Shown here: piece after piece, positions 8,080 through 16,831 of the stretch
Position numbering within the stretch: the first letter of the stretch is position 1
Layout of the letters: every line of letters starts with the position of its first letter
From: Solitalea koreensis
GTDB taxonomy: Bacteria; Bacteroidota; Bacteroidia; Sphingobacteriales; Sphingobacteriaceae
Assembly: GCF_900182575.1 (NCBI RefSeq)
Contig: NZ_FXSZ01000004.1
Coordinates: forward strand, 62,001 to 126,000
DNA: 64,000 nt
Direction: 5' to 3'
Notes under the pieces: model-generated
Told to the model about the DNA's origin: nothing
The model's database searches: none
The model's input: the letters and a program-made list of their open reading frames with translations, nothing else
Program-made: the position numbers and the translations under genes

Positions 8080-9006
8080 TTGACGAACAATAAAAAGTCA
8101 TATAAATATTTGATTGCCGGTGCGGCGTCAGCAATAATTTGGGGGTTCTTTTCGATCCCCCTTCGTAATTTAAAGCAGCTCCAGTATAATGCTGAAGAGA
8201 TATTAATTTATAGAGTCATAACCTCATTGCTTCTTATTTGGTTGGCTGCAGTTTTTTTTCGACGCGACAAAATAAGACAAGATGTTCAATACATAAAAGG
8301 GCTATCTACTCCCAAGCGACGACGAGTACTTTGGCTTAGTATATTGGCCTGCCTATTGGTAACCGCTAACTGGTTTTCTTTTATTTATGTAGTAAACAAT
8401 GTTAGTTTGCGTGCAGGAGCATTTGCCTATATGGTTTGTCCTTTGCTTACCGCTCTTGGCGGATATTTCTTTCTGAAGGAACATTTAAATAAACTAAAAT
8501 TCATATCGATAGGGCTAGCATTAGTTAGCATTTTCTTGTTGGCCATGGGATTTTATCAGGAAGTTGTATGGTCGGTGTTTGTGGCCGTTTTGTATGCAGG
8601 ATATCTAATTATTCAACGTACCATTCAGAATATTGACAAGTTTAACTTTTTAGGTATTCAGCTGTTTTTTTCCAGCTTTTTCATTATCCCATTGGTAATA
8701 GCACATCCTCATGCATTCCCAATGCAAGTCGCATTTTGGATTAACATCCTAATCATCTCAATATTCTTTACCATTGTTCCATTATACCTGAGTTTATATG
8801 CTTTGATTGGTATTACTTCATCTACATTAGGAATTCTGATCTATATAAATCCAATTATTGCATTTGCTGTGGCATTCTTTTATTTTCACGAAACTGTTAA
8901 CAGCATACAAATTCTGTCATACGGCTCTTTATTGCTTGCTGTTGTGGTGTTTAATTGGGAGTATATTAAAAAGTTGAAACCATCATCGGCAGTTATCGAA
9001 TCTTAA
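8080..9006 (+). CDS. EamA/RarD-type DMT-superfamily transporter
   Basis: An inner-membrane protein of 308 residues with about ten predicted helices in two EamA halves. The N-terminus AAGAxSAIIWGFFSIPLRNLKQ-like segment and the overall order match RarD/EamA exporters of small metabolites. The start is a TTG at 8080, three bases after ridA; no ATG in the right place precedes the first helix, so TTG is the most reasonable start. Substrate unknown. Placement behind ridA could point to amino-acid-related metabolites, but that is only inference. Confidence 0.8.
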   Translation: MTNNKKSYKYLIAGAASAIIWGFFSIPLRNLKQLQYNAEEILIYRVITSLLLIWLAAVFFRRDKIRQDVQYIKGLSTPKRRRVLWLSILACLLVTANWFSFIYVVNNVSLRAGAFAYMVCPLLTALGGYFFLKEHLNKLKFISIGLALVSIFLLAMGFYQEVVWSVFVAVLYAGYLIIQRTIQNIDKFNFLGIQLFFSSFFIIPLVIAHPHAFPMQVAFWINILIISIFFTIVPLYLSLYALIGITSSTLGILIYINPIIAFAVAFFYFHETVNSIQILSYGSLLLAVVVFNWEYIKKLKPSSAVIES

Positions 9007-9027
9007 CTAATTATTGTTTTGGAAAGA

Positions 9028-11130
9028 ATGAGTTTTTTTAGCACACCCATTGAGTTTTTGAAAGGAGTTGGTCCCTCAAAAGCTGACGTGCTAAAAAAGG
9101 AGCTTAAGATCTTTACCTACAATGATCTGCTGCGCCATTACCCTTTTCGATATATAGACAGAACTCGCTTTTATCTGATTTCAGAAATCACTCCCGATAT
9201 GCCTTATATCCAAGTAAAGGGAGTGCTGATCTCAAAACAAGTTATTGGGGACGCTCGTAGAAAACGTCTTTCCGCAATTTTTCAGGATGAGCGGGGTGGA
9301 ACTATTGAACTTGTTTGGTTCCAGGGAGTAAAATTTGTAGAGAAAACCATTGTTGTTGGTAAAGAGTACATTGTTTTTGGCAAGCCTAATTTTTTCAATA
9401 ATAAACCTAGCTTACCTCATCCCGAGCTGGAGTTGGTTGCTGAAGCCAAGAAAGAATTTCAAACGGCGCTCCAGCCTGTTTACTCATCTACCGAAAAATT
9501 AAAGGCTTTTTTTCTGGACAGCAGAGGCATTATGCGTTTGCAGAACAATTTGCTGGAGCAGGCCTTGCCTCATATTACAGAGAATATGCCCTCAGCGGTA
9601 GTTGAACGTTATAAAATGCTGCCACGAGTTCACGCGTTGGCTCAAATACATTTTCCGACTAGTCCAAAGCTTTTACAACGCGCACAAGCAAGGTTAAAAT
9701 TCGAAGAGTTCTTTTTTATTCAACTTCGCTTATTGTTTAATAAGAAAGTAAACAAACGGCTGCACAATGGAAATGTTTTTTCTACTGTGGGCAATCATTT
9801 CAACGGTTTCTATAAAGATCATTTACCCTTTGAACTCACCAATGCTCAAAAAAGGGTATTAAAAGAAATTCGTTTGGATACCATTTCGGGTATGCAGATG
9901 AATCGTTTGCTTCAGGGAGATGTAGGTAGCGGTAAAACGGTAGTAGCACTGATGTCGATGTTGCTGGCTATTGATAACGGTTTTCAAGCTTGTTTAATGG
10001 CGCCTACTGAGATTCTGGCTACTCAGCATTATAATTCTATTGCCCAGTTATTGCAGCATTTTGATCTTGAAGTTGGACTGCTTACCGGATCTACTAAAAT
10101 TAAGCAGCGCCGGATTATACACGAAAAATTAGAAAACGGAGAGCTGAAAATACTGATTGGCACTCATGCCTTAATTGAAGACAAGGTAAAGTTCAATAAT
10201 TTGGGTTTGGTAATTATTGACGAGCAGCATCGGTTCGGTGTTGAGCAACGTGCCAAACTTTGGAAAAAGAATGTGCGACCACCGCATGTGTTGGTTATGA
10301 CGGCTACTCCCATTCCGCGAACCTTAGCCATGACTTTATATGGCGATTTGGATGTGTCGGTTATTGATGAGTTGCCGGCAGGTCGAAAACCGATTCAAAC
10401 CATGCATAAGTTTGATAGTAGCCGTTTGCGGCTATTTGGCTTTTTAAAAGAAGAAATTGCAAAGGGCCGACAAGTATATATTGTGTATCCATTAATCGAT
10501 GAGTCGGAGAAGATGGATTATAAAAATTTAATGGATGGATTTGAAAGTATTTCCAGAGCATTTCCACCTCCCGAATACCGATTAAGCATCGTGCATGGTA
10601 AAATGAAGCCCGCCGATAAGGATGCGGAGATGGAACGCTTTAAAAGAGGTGAAACTCAAATTATGGTGGCTACCACGGTGATTGAAGTAGGAGTGAATGT
10701 GCCAAACGCATCGGTAATGGTGATTGAGAATGCCGAGCGTTTCGGATTGGCGCAGCTGCATCAATTGCGTGGCCGGGTAGGTAGGGGAGCTGAGCAGTCT
10801 TATTGCATTTTAATGTCGGGCAATAAGCTTTCTTCAGATGGGAAGATCCGATTGGATGCCATGGTGCGCACCAACGACGGATTCGAAATTTCGGAAATGG
10901 ATTTAAAACTCCGCGGTCCGGGTGATTTGGAAGGAACGCAGCAAAGTGGAGTGCTTGATTTGCACATTGCCGATCTAGCTAAGGATCAGGCTATACTTGC
11001 CGAAGCACGCGTTTGTGTAGAGGGTTTACTTGCCGACGATCCTGAATTAATGAAGCCGAGTAATCGTACCGTTCGCAATTATTTTGAACAGCGTGGCGTC
11101 AAAACGATAAGTTTGGAAAAGATATCCTAA
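9028..11130 (+). CDS. recG: ATP-dependent DNA helicase RecG
   Basis: A 700-residue branch-migration helicase that regresses stalled replication forks and processes Holliday junctions. The N-terminal wedge/OB part starts MSFFSTPIEFLKGVGPSKAD. The helicase core has Walker A GDVGSGKTVVALM near 298, the RecG-specific DEQHRFG box, the TATPIPRTLAMT motif III, ATTVIEVGVNVPNAS and QLHQLRGRVGRG motifs. Length is normal. I prefer ATG 9028; a TTG nine bases upstream is possible. It follows the transporter by about 20 bp and may be read from the same transcript. Confidence 0.95.
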   Translation: MSFFSTPIEFLKGVGPSKADVLKKELKIFTYNDLLRHYPFRYIDRTRFYLISEITPDMPYIQVKGVLISKQVIGDARRKRLSAIFQDERGGTIELVWFQGVKFVEKTIVVGKEYIVFGKPNFFNNKPSLPHPELELVAEAKKEFQTALQPVYSSTEKLKAFFLDSRGIMRLQNNLLEQALPHITENMPSAVVERYKMLPRVHALAQIHFPTSPKLLQRAQARLKFEEFFFIQLRLLFNKKVNKRLHNGNVFSTVGNHFNGFYKDHLPFELTNAQKRVLKEIRLDTISGMQMNRLLQGDVGSGKTVVALMSMLLAIDNGFQACLMAPTEILATQHYNSIAQLLQHFDLEVGLLTGSTKIKQRRIIHEKLENGELKILIGTHALIEDKVKFNNLGLVIIDEQHRFGVEQRAKLWKKNVRPPHVLVMTATPIPRTLAMTLYGDLDVSVIDELPAGRKPIQTMHKFDSSRLRLFGFLKEEIAKGRQVYIVYPLIDESEKMDYKNLMDGFESISRAFPPPEYRLSIVHGKMKPADKDAEMERFKRGETQIMVATTVIEVGVNVPNASVMVIENAERFGLAQLHQLRGRVGRGAEQSYCILMSGNKLSSDGKIRLDAMVRTNDGFEISEMDLKLRGPGDLEGTQQSGVLDLHIADLAKDQAILAEARVCVEGLLADDPELMKPSNRTVRNYFEQRGVKTISLEKIS

Positions 11131-11302
11131 AGAATAGTGCAATAGTTCGTGTTAACACAACCAAACTAAACCTGATTGCAGCGGAAAACCCACAGCGAAA
11201 TAGGGAAATGTGTATTGGAGCGTGGATTTGTAGCGGAAAGCAGGACTGCCAGCGCAAAATAGCTAAGAATCACATTTACAATTAAATAGTAAAACCAAAA
11301 CT

Positions 11303-12685
11303 ATGAAGAAAATTTTAGTTCCTGCTCTCATCTTTACCTTTTTTACGGGTATTGTTCAGGCGCAAACCGATTCAGCGGTGGTGAAAAGCATCTTCACCAA
11401 CATCCTCACTGAAGGCAAAGTGTATGACAACCTAACGTATTTATGTACCAAGATTGGCCCTAGGTTAAGTGGATCAGCAAATGCGCAGAAAGCCGTTGAG
11501 TGGACCAAAAAAGTTATGGAAGAACAGGGTTTCGACCGTGTTTTTTTACAAGAAGTAATGGTGCCTCATTGGTTGCGCGGAGCTAAAGAAACCGCTTGGT
11601 TTAATGCAGGCTCAGGAAAACAATCGGTTGTTATTGCTGCCTTAGGCGGTTCGATTGCTACTCCTAAAGACGGGGTCGAAGCGGAGGTAGTCGAGGTGAA
11701 TTCTTACGATCAATTAAAGGTTTTAGGAGAGGCGCAGATTAAAGGGAAATTCGTATTCTTAAATCGCCCGATGAACCCTGCCAATGTGGATATTTCTGAA
11801 TCGTACGGTGAAGTCGCTTCGATGCGTAATACAGGAGCAAGTGAAGCTGCGAAGTATGGAGCTGTAGGTGTTATATTTCGTTCAATCACAACGCTGATCA
11901 ATGAATATCCGCATACAGGAGCTATGGGTTATACTTCTGAAAATAAAATCCCGGCTGCTGCTATATGTACCCGCGATGCTGAATTGTTGAGCAAGCAACT
12001 AAAAGCAAATCCTAAATTAAAATTCTACTATAAAATGAATTGCCAAACATTGCCTGATGTTCAATCATACAATGTAGTAGCTGAAATTAAAGGTTCTGAA
12101 TTTCCTGATCAGTACATTGTAGTGGGCGGTCATCTTGATTCATGGGATCTTGCACAAGGCGCACAAGATGATGGCGCGGGTGTAATGCAATCGATCGAAG
12201 TATTGCGAACGATTAAAGCGTTGGGAATTAAACCTAAACACACCATCAGGGCCGTTTTGTTCATAAATGAAGAGAATGGTGCGCGTGGCGGACTAAAATA
12301 TGCTGAATTAGCCAAGCAAAACAATGAACATCATCTGGTTGCAATTGAATCGGATGCCGGTGGGTTTACGCCTCGTGGTTTTGATATTGACGGGCCTTCA
12401 GCAGTTTTGACGAAAGTACTAAGCTGGAAAGCTTTATTGGATGCTTATGGGCTTAGTCAAATTAAGTTGAGCGGCCATGCCGGTACTGACATTGGTCCGT
12501 TAAAGCCAATGGCTACGGCCTTGATTGGTTTTAGACCCGACCCTCAGCGTTATTTCGATTTTCATCATGCTGCTAATGATGTAATTGGCAATGTGAACGA
12601 ACGGGAGCTTAAATTGGGTGCTGCTTCTATGACCATGTTGGTTTACCTTATGGATAAATATGGCTTAAAAGAAGTTAGTCAATAG
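11303..12685 (+). CDS. Secreted M28-family metallopeptidase (carboxypeptidase Q-like)
   Basis: A 460-residue exported zinc peptidase. The signal peptide ends near VQAQT (residue 21). A PA-type insert lies around residues 110-220. The catalytic domain shows the M28 zinc ligands in order: H and D in GGHLDSWDLAQGAQDDGAG, the catalytic EE in FINEENGARGG, the acidic ligand in ESDAGG, and the last His in FDFHHAANDV. This order matches plasma glutamate carboxypeptidase/aminopeptidase relatives, which release amino acids from peptides in the periplasm. The 172 bp upstream hold no recognisable gene. The gene stands alone, followed by palindromic word repeats. Confidence 0.88.
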   Translation: MKKILVPALIFTFFTGIVQAQTDSAVVKSIFTNILTEGKVYDNLTYLCTKIGPRLSGSANAQKAVEWTKKVMEEQGFDRVFLQEVMVPHWLRGAKETAWFNAGSGKQSVVIAALGGSIATPKDGVEAEVVEVNSYDQLKVLGEAQIKGKFVFLNRPMNPANVDISESYGEVASMRNTGASEAAKYGAVGVIFRSITTLINEYPHTGAMGYTSENKIPAAAICTRDAELLSKQLKANPKLKFYYKMNCQTLPDVQSYNVVAEIKGSEFPDQYIVVGGHLDSWDLAQGAQDDGAGVMQSIEVLRTIKALGIKPKHTIRAVLFINEENGARGGLKYAELAKQNNEHHLVAIESDAGGFTPRGFDIDGPSAVLTKVLSWKALLDAYGLSQIKLSGHAGTDIGPLKPMATALIGFRPDPQRYFDFHHAANDVIGNVNERELKLGAASMTMLVYLMDKYGLKEVSQ

Positions 12686-12736
12686 TCAAAGTCCATAGAC
12701 TATAGTCGATTGTCCATGGACTATGGTCTATGGATA
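12677..12736. repeat. Intergenic imperfect palindrome of CCATAGAC/GTCTATGG words
   Basis: Between the M28 and MFS genes, short words built on GTCCATAG, GACTATAG, GTCCATGG and GTCTATGG recur in both orientations within 60 bp. The same vocabulary returns at 61041-61125 and 62630-62731. Confidence 0.6.
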
Positions 12737-12795
12737 TGATAAATATGAACCATTAACTAGTCCTCAGTAATTTATAATTTCTTAAAAAATAAACC

Positions 12796-14067
12796 GTGCC
12801 GTCCCAATCTTCAATTAACACCGATGCCTTTGCATCCTTACGTTATCCCGAATTCAGGTCTTATTTGAGTATGCGTTTTTTCCTCACGTTTGCCCTTCAA
12901 ATGAAGGCCGTACTTGTGGGCTGGTTTATTTATAGTTTAACCAAAGATCCGCTTTCCTTAGGGATGATCGGATTGGCTGAGGCCATTCCTGCTATTTCGA
13001 TCGCCATGTTTGGCGGTCACGTTGCCGATCGGTCGGATAAAAGGAAACTCCTTTTTGGAGTGATTTGCACCATTATTTTAGCAGCGACTTTGCTGTTTGT
13101 GGTTACGTTGCCATCTATGCAATCTCGGATTGATTCGCATAGGCTGGAACTGATTATCTATATAGTAGTGTTCATTGATGGCTTAGCCAGGGGCTTTTTT
13201 TCTCCCGCAGCATTTTCGCTCATGGCATTTATAGTACCCCGGGAGTTATATCCTAATTCAACATCGTGGAACAGTTCAAGCTGGCAGCTGGCCTCTGTGG
13301 TTGGTCCGGCAGTAGGCGGTTTAATTTATGGGTTCTTCGGCATCTCGGTAACCCTTGGAGTGGTTATTGGCTGTATGCTCATATCGCTTGTTAACGTTTT
13401 CATGTTAAAAAGCCGTCCTATTCCTCCTGCTGAAAAAGAAGAAAGCATTTGGAATAGCTTAGGCGAAGGAATTCATTTCGTGTTTGGAAATAAAATGATG
13501 CTGGGCGCCATGACCCTCGACTTGTTCTCTGTGTTTTTTGGAGGAGCGGTTGCCCTGTTGCCCATCTTTGCAAACGACATTTTAAAAGTAGGCGCCGAAG
13601 GTTTGGGTATTTTAAGAGCGGCTCCTTCAGTTGGGGCGGTGCTTACCATGTTGGCCATGACACGTTATAGTCCGGCTAACCAACCGTGGCGAAATTTAAT
13701 TATTGCAGTTTCGGGCTTTGGAATCGCCACCATATTGTTTGGTTTGTCAACAAACCTCTACCTTTCTTTATTTTTTCTGTTCCTTACGGGAGCATTTGAT
13801 AGTGTGAGTGTTATTGTTCGGTCAACCATTTTCCAGATGCTTACACCCGATCATATGCGCGGGCGCGTTTCGGCGGTAAACAGCATGTTTATTGGTTCAT
13901 CCAATGAAATTGGCGCATTTGAATCAGGAGTAACAGCTAAACTCTTTGGTACTGCGCCGGCTGTAATTTTTGGTGGCTCGATGACCCTGTTAATTGTAGC
14001 CGGAACCTACCTGAAAACCAAAAGCCTGATGGGCGCCAGACTCATCGGTAAGGAAATCGTTGAATAG
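12796..14067 (+). CDS. MFS transporter of the EntS-like (MFS_3) type
   Basis: A 423-residue inner-membrane exporter with twelve predicted helices. The A-motif loop GGHVADRSDKRKLL between helices 2 and 3 is typical of MFS_3 exporters related to enterobactin exporter EntS. The start is GTG at 12796, as the next ATG falls inside helix 1. No transport partner genes are next to it, so the substrate is unknown. A GC-rich hairpin terminator at 14101 closes the gene. Confidence 0.85.
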   Translation: MPSQSSINTDAFASLRYPEFRSYLSMRFFLTFALQMKAVLVGWFIYSLTKDPLSLGMIGLAEAIPAISIAMFGGHVADRSDKRKLLFGVICTIILAATLLFVVTLPSMQSRIDSHRLELIIYIVVFIDGLARGFFSPAAFSLMAFIVPRELYPNSTSWNSSSWQLASVVGPAVGGLIYGFFGISVTLGVVIGCMLISLVNVFMLKSRPIPPAEKEESIWNSLGEGIHFVFGNKMMLGAMTLDLFSVFFGGAVALLPIFANDILKVGAEGLGILRAAPSVGAVLTMLAMTRYSPANQPWRNLIIAVSGFGIATILFGLSTNLYLSLFFLFLTGAFDSVSVIVRSTIFQMLTPDHMRGRVSAVNSMFIGSSNEIGAFESGVTAKLFGTAPAVIFGGSMTLLIVAGTYLKTKSLMGARLIGKEIVE

Positions 14068-14100
14068 CTTTTTGATTGAATTGCATTGAATAATTTGACG

Positions 14101-14132
14101 ATCCGGGTGTTCTGCCGCCCGGATTGTTTTTT
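14101..14132 (+). terminator. Terminator after the MFS gene
   Basis: Stem ATCCGGG (14101-14107) pairs with CCCGGAT (14118-14124), followed by TGTTTTTT. The 239 bp from here to the next gene show no further feature I can support. Confidence 0.8.
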
Positions 14133-14371
14133 AATACGACTTGAAAACCAAAAATCAGTGCTATCAATTCCTCGTCCTGCTTTCATTCCAAGTCCTCACC
14201 CCGCTGCTCCATGCAACGCTTCGTTCCGGGCTTTACATTCAATCAGGTTTAGGAGTACGGGTTCATCTTGGTTAAAGTTACTTAGGGTCTTTAAATGATT
14301 TTTTAATTCTTTGCGAAAATGTTATATTGATAATAGTTAATATATTTTATCTATACTAAAAACATTTTCTT

Positions 14372-14866
14372 ATGCCATTAAACGATTTAATGAACCAGCA
14401 TTTTACTGCTGTTGAAATGTCAGTCATCGATGGTGCGCTGAACACGATTCAAAACACATTACAGGCAAAATGCCGCAATTTGAGTCCTGAAGAACGCGTA
14501 CAGCTGGGCAGTATTAATGAACAAAACAAGTTATTGGTAAACAAAGTGCGTGATTATAACATTGCGCAACCCGCCATGCGTAGCCCGGATGTAAATTGGG
14601 TGGAATTTGAAGCCGATTGGCAAGACCGAAGTTTTTTGGATACCCGTTTGGACCGCATTAACATGCTGGCTGAAATGATGATGGATACCAAAATACTACA
14701 CGATTCCGACAACTATCAGCATGCATTACTGGATTACAAGTACACCAAGTACAAAGCCGATACGGATGCAGGTGGTTTTAAAACGAAGTGTGAAGATATT
14801 AAGCAACTGTTTCCGAATACCGGAACAACATTAAAGAAAGAGTCAACACAAGAGCGTGCTGTTTAA
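14372..14866 (+). CDS. Hypothetical soluble helical protein
   Basis: I do not recognise a named family. The 164-residue protein has no signal peptide or membrane segment and looks mainly alpha-helical and charged: MSVIDGALNTIQNTL, CRNLSPEERVQLGSINEQNKL, and a tryptophan-containing middle (VNWVEFEADWQDRSF) followed by LDRINMLAEMMMDTK. The C-terminal tail (after residue 145) is low in structure. Codon use is like its neighbours and a clean terminator follows, so it is likely a real expressed gene. It stands at the left edge of the repeat-rich island at 14.9-16.9 kb. No function can be assigned. Confidence 0.7.
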   Translation: MPLNDLMNQHFTAVEMSVIDGALNTIQNTLQAKCRNLSPEERVQLGSINEQNKLLVNKVRDYNIAQPAMRSPDVNWVEFEADWQDRSFLDTRLDRINMLAEMMMDTKILHDSDNYQHALLDYKYTKYKADTDAGGFKTKCEDIKQLFPNTGTTLKKESTQERAV

Positions 14867-14883
14867 GTCGAACTCTTGTACCT

Positions 14884-14923
14884 AAAAAGGTGTTGGGATA
14901 ATCAATCCCGGCACCTTTTTTTA
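14884..14923 (+). terminator. Terminator after the hypothetical gene
   Basis: AAAAAGGTG-TTGGGAT pairs with ATCCCGG-CACCTTTTT across AATCA, followed by a T-run; one G-T pair interrupts the stem. Confidence 0.8.
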
Positions 14924-14979
14924 TTAACAGCCGATCCTCTAAATTTTTAGCTTTTCTATTCAATGTTTTAACAGCCTAA

Positions 14980-15277
14980 CCTAAAAAGTTGATTGAACAG
15001 GCTAACCTTTTGCCAATTAGTCCCTACTATTTTAACTGTTTGACTTATCGATTTAGGTTGCCATCCTAAAATTTTAAGCGCCATCCTTAAAATTTTACCT
15101 TGTGAACCCTAAAATTTTAACTTGATTAGTTAAAATTTTAGCCCAGCTTGCCTAAAACGTTAGCCTGTCAACCTAAAATTTTACCTTGTGAACCCTAAAG
15201 TTTTAGCCTGGCAACTAAACTTTTATCCCTGTAAGCCTAAAACGGTGGCGCGGGAGCCTAATGCATTAGCGTGCTTG
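14980..15277. repeat. Array of ~14 degenerate 21-22 bp tandem repeats
   Basis: Successive units start at 14980, 15001, 15022, 15044, 15065, 15085, 15107, 15129, 15151, 15172, 15193, 15215, 15236 and 15257, giving spacings of 20-22 bp. The clearest units read CCTAAAATTTTA followed by ~9 bases with TTG or CTG and ending GAA or CAA. The core TAAAATTTTA is self-complementary. Units decay toward both ends. Mixed 21/22-bp spacing and stops in all frames argue against coding. Period is about two helical turns, so the cores would lie on one DNA face. Confidence 0.85.
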
Positions 15278-15278
15278 A

Positions 15279-15390
15279 ACGCAAGTGCGGACGATTTGCA
15301 ACTTGCAAATTCCAATACGTTAAATTACTTTCGACATGCTGGACAATTGAGCGGAGTCTTCTTCGCACCTGCGTCAAACGCAAACCGTTA
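15279..15390. repeat. Structured palindrome A (attC-like) ending in ACCGTTA
   Basis: ACGCAAGTGCGGACGA at 15279-15294 pairs with 15359-15374 (12 of 16 positions, 10 of the first 11), leaving a 64-nt loop, and the unit ends in AACCGTTAGAAGCAATCCC. The size (about 110 bp) and the terminal GTTA core resemble integron attC sites or similar structured repeats. The identity is inferred. Confidence 0.5.
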
Positions 15391-15517
15391 GAAGCAATCC
15401 CATCTGTTTTAGTGAAACTGGCTCCTTCGGCTAACGCTATCGCTTCTTATGCCTCTTGAAGGCTAGTTTCTGGACCAAAAAAGAAAACTACGGATTCGAA
15501 AACAAATCGATAAATTC
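15384..15517 (+). repeat. Direct repeat copy 1 flanking the kinase-like gene
   Basis: From the ACCGTTAG core through GCAATCCCATCTGTTTTAG, the GGCTCCTTCGGCTAACG segment and ATTCGAAAACAAATCGATAA this stretch is nearly identical to 16264-16412. It contains internal dyads (GAAAC...GTTTC and CCTTC...GAAGG) and ends 9 bp before the next gene. Confidence 0.85.
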
Positions 15518-15526
15518 ACAATTCCA

Positions 15527-16159
15527 ATGAACAACAAGACCGTAATCTTAACCGGTTTTTCGACAGCAGGAAAATCACATTACTTAAGAGAAATCTGTAA
15601 AATCAATCTGTACCCCATTTACTTTCTGGACTCGGACAAATTCGTATCAAAAGAATTTGACGGACATATTTATAACATCTTCATGAAACTAGGACGCGAA
15701 GACGCTATCAGATACATCGAGACTAAAGAGCAAGAATTTATTCAACATCTTTCAGACATCAAAGTTCCGACATTAGTAGCAGCTGGACCTTTTTTATTAA
15801 TTCGCGACGGTTGGGACAACTACGTTACCAACTTTCGACCACAAATTATTTATTTGAAAAAATCCTTAGAAAATATCCACAAAGATTTGTCCGCGCGAAA
15901 GGCAGATCAGAAAAACACACTTGATGTAAGAAATCCAAATTTTGGAAGCTGGGACTTAAGCGTAACGACCGAAATAAAAGACGGAACTTATCAAGACATT
16001 CCCGACTCCTCTGCTCTAGCCAATATTAAAGAACATCTTACTCGCATTGTACCAATTTATGAAAAGTTCGCTCAAGAAACTTATGACTCCGATCAATTAA
16101 GAAACAACGCAGACAAGAGTAACGCTTTAACATCGACAATTATTGAAAAACTTAGATAA
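15527..16159 (+). CDS. P-loop kinase-like protein of unknown role
   Basis: A 210-residue soluble protein. The N-terminus VILTGFSTAGKSHYLREI is a Walker A (GxxxxGKS) on a first beta-strand, and FLDSDKF about 25 residues later resembles the DxD substrate/magnesium motif of shikimate kinase-like nucleoside kinases; a lid-like basic segment (LSARKADQK) lies near 125. A small-molecule or nucleotide kinase activity is therefore plausible, but no named family is recognised. The gene is isolated, bounded on both sides by the same ~135-bp direct repeat and by structured palindromes, which suggests it arrived as a mobile cassette. Confidence 0.75.
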   Translation: MNNKTVILTGFSTAGKSHYLREICKINLYPIYFLDSDKFVSKEFDGHIYNIFMKLGREDAIRYIETKEQEFIQHLSDIKVPTLVAAGPFLLIRDGWDNYVTNFRPQIIYLKKSLENIHKDLSARKADQKNTLDVRNPNFGSWDLSVTTEIKDGTYQDIPDSSALANIKEHLTRIVPIYEKFAQETYDSDQLRNNADKSNALTSTIIEKLR

Positions 16160-16175
16160 ACTGTGTGCGTCTAGC

Positions 16176-16276
16176 TGCATATAACAACGGTCTAGCGCCA
16201 TTTTTTGCGCAGTTACGCTCAAATGCATAAATTGGATAAGCAAAAAACGGCACAAGGCCGCCAACCGTTAGTTGCA
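16176..16276. repeat. Structured palindrome B (attC-like) after the kinase-like gene
   Basis: Three paired blocks are visible: TGCA at both ends, AACGGT (16186-16191) with ACCGTT (16264-16269), and GCCATTTTTTGC (16197-16208) with GCAAAAAACGGC (16240-16251), separated by unpaired bases and a 31-nt loop. TATAAC near the left end and CCGTTAG at the right end recall the R boxes of attC sites, although the match to GTTRRRY is imperfect. Confidence 0.55.
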
Positions 16277-16412
16277 ATCCCATCTGTTTTAGAGAAACTG
16301 GCTCCTTCGGCTAACGTTATCACTTCTTATGCCTCTCGAAGGCTACCTGTTTCTGGATCAAAAAAGAAAACTGGGCATGGTTAAACGGATTCGAAAACAA
16401 ATCGATAAATTC
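16264..16412 (+). repeat. Direct repeat copy 2
   Basis: Matches 15384-15517 from ACCGTTAG through ATTCGAAAACAAATCGATAA with about a dozen substitutions and a ~15-bp extra piece near 16374-16386. It begins with the core that ends palindrome B, so copy 1 and copy 2 hold the same position relative to their palindromes. Confidence 0.85.
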
Positions 16413-16512
16413 GGCCTGACTAATTAAGATCTGGGCTTTGAGATCCTTTAATGGCATCTTTTTTAACGTTAGTCAGAATGTTAAACCGGACTATTTGCCT
16501 TTAAGATTATAA

Positions 16513-16680
16513 ATGACCTTGAAAAGAAAAATTCTGCTGATACTCCTGTGGATGATCAATACCAAAATTGCTATTGCTCAAATAGAAATATCTAAAATTG
16601 GTTCTATCTTTTTGCCCATCGTTGGGCCAATTCTATACTTCAAAAACAAGAGTAAATTGCTCAAAAAGGTGAACGCATAA
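16513..16680 (+). CDS. Small hypothetical protein with a hydrophobic N-terminus
   Basis: A 55-residue ORF beginning MTLKRKILLILLWMINTK, which has the basic start and hydrophobic core of a signal peptide or membrane anchor, then a second hydrophobic stretch (IGSIFLPIVGPILYF) and a lysine-rich tail. It lies between the second and third ACCGTTA cores, the position of a second cassette gene. No family is recognised and the ORF is short, so it could be non-coding or a remnant. Confidence 0.4.
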   Translation: MTLKRKILLILLWMINTKIAIAQIEISKIGSIFLPIVGPILYFKNKSKLLKKVNA

Positions 16681-16831
16681 TAGCTAGGCTTTCCTCTTGT
16701 CCGCAGGGCATGAGATGAAAGCCGTGACGAAACCGTTGGTAGCTGGCGGTGCTGTTTAGTATGGGGTTATCGAAGAAAGAATTGGGGCAATTGCCGGCGG
16801 CCATTTTAAGAAGATGCCGCCTGTAAATCTG

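Noticed and set aside
14086..14298. 70-codon ORF after the MFS gene
   Set aside because: It reads through the MFS terminator hairpin, begins with TTG, and its product has no family pattern; it is most likely chance.
14980..15277. CRISPR array
   Set aside because: Units are joined without unique spacers and the repeat itself varies; no cas gene is in the window.
15188..15459. ORFs reading through the repeat array and palindrome A
   Set aside because: They follow the degenerate 21-bp repeats and change frame with the 21/22-bp unit lengths, so no consistent coding is present.
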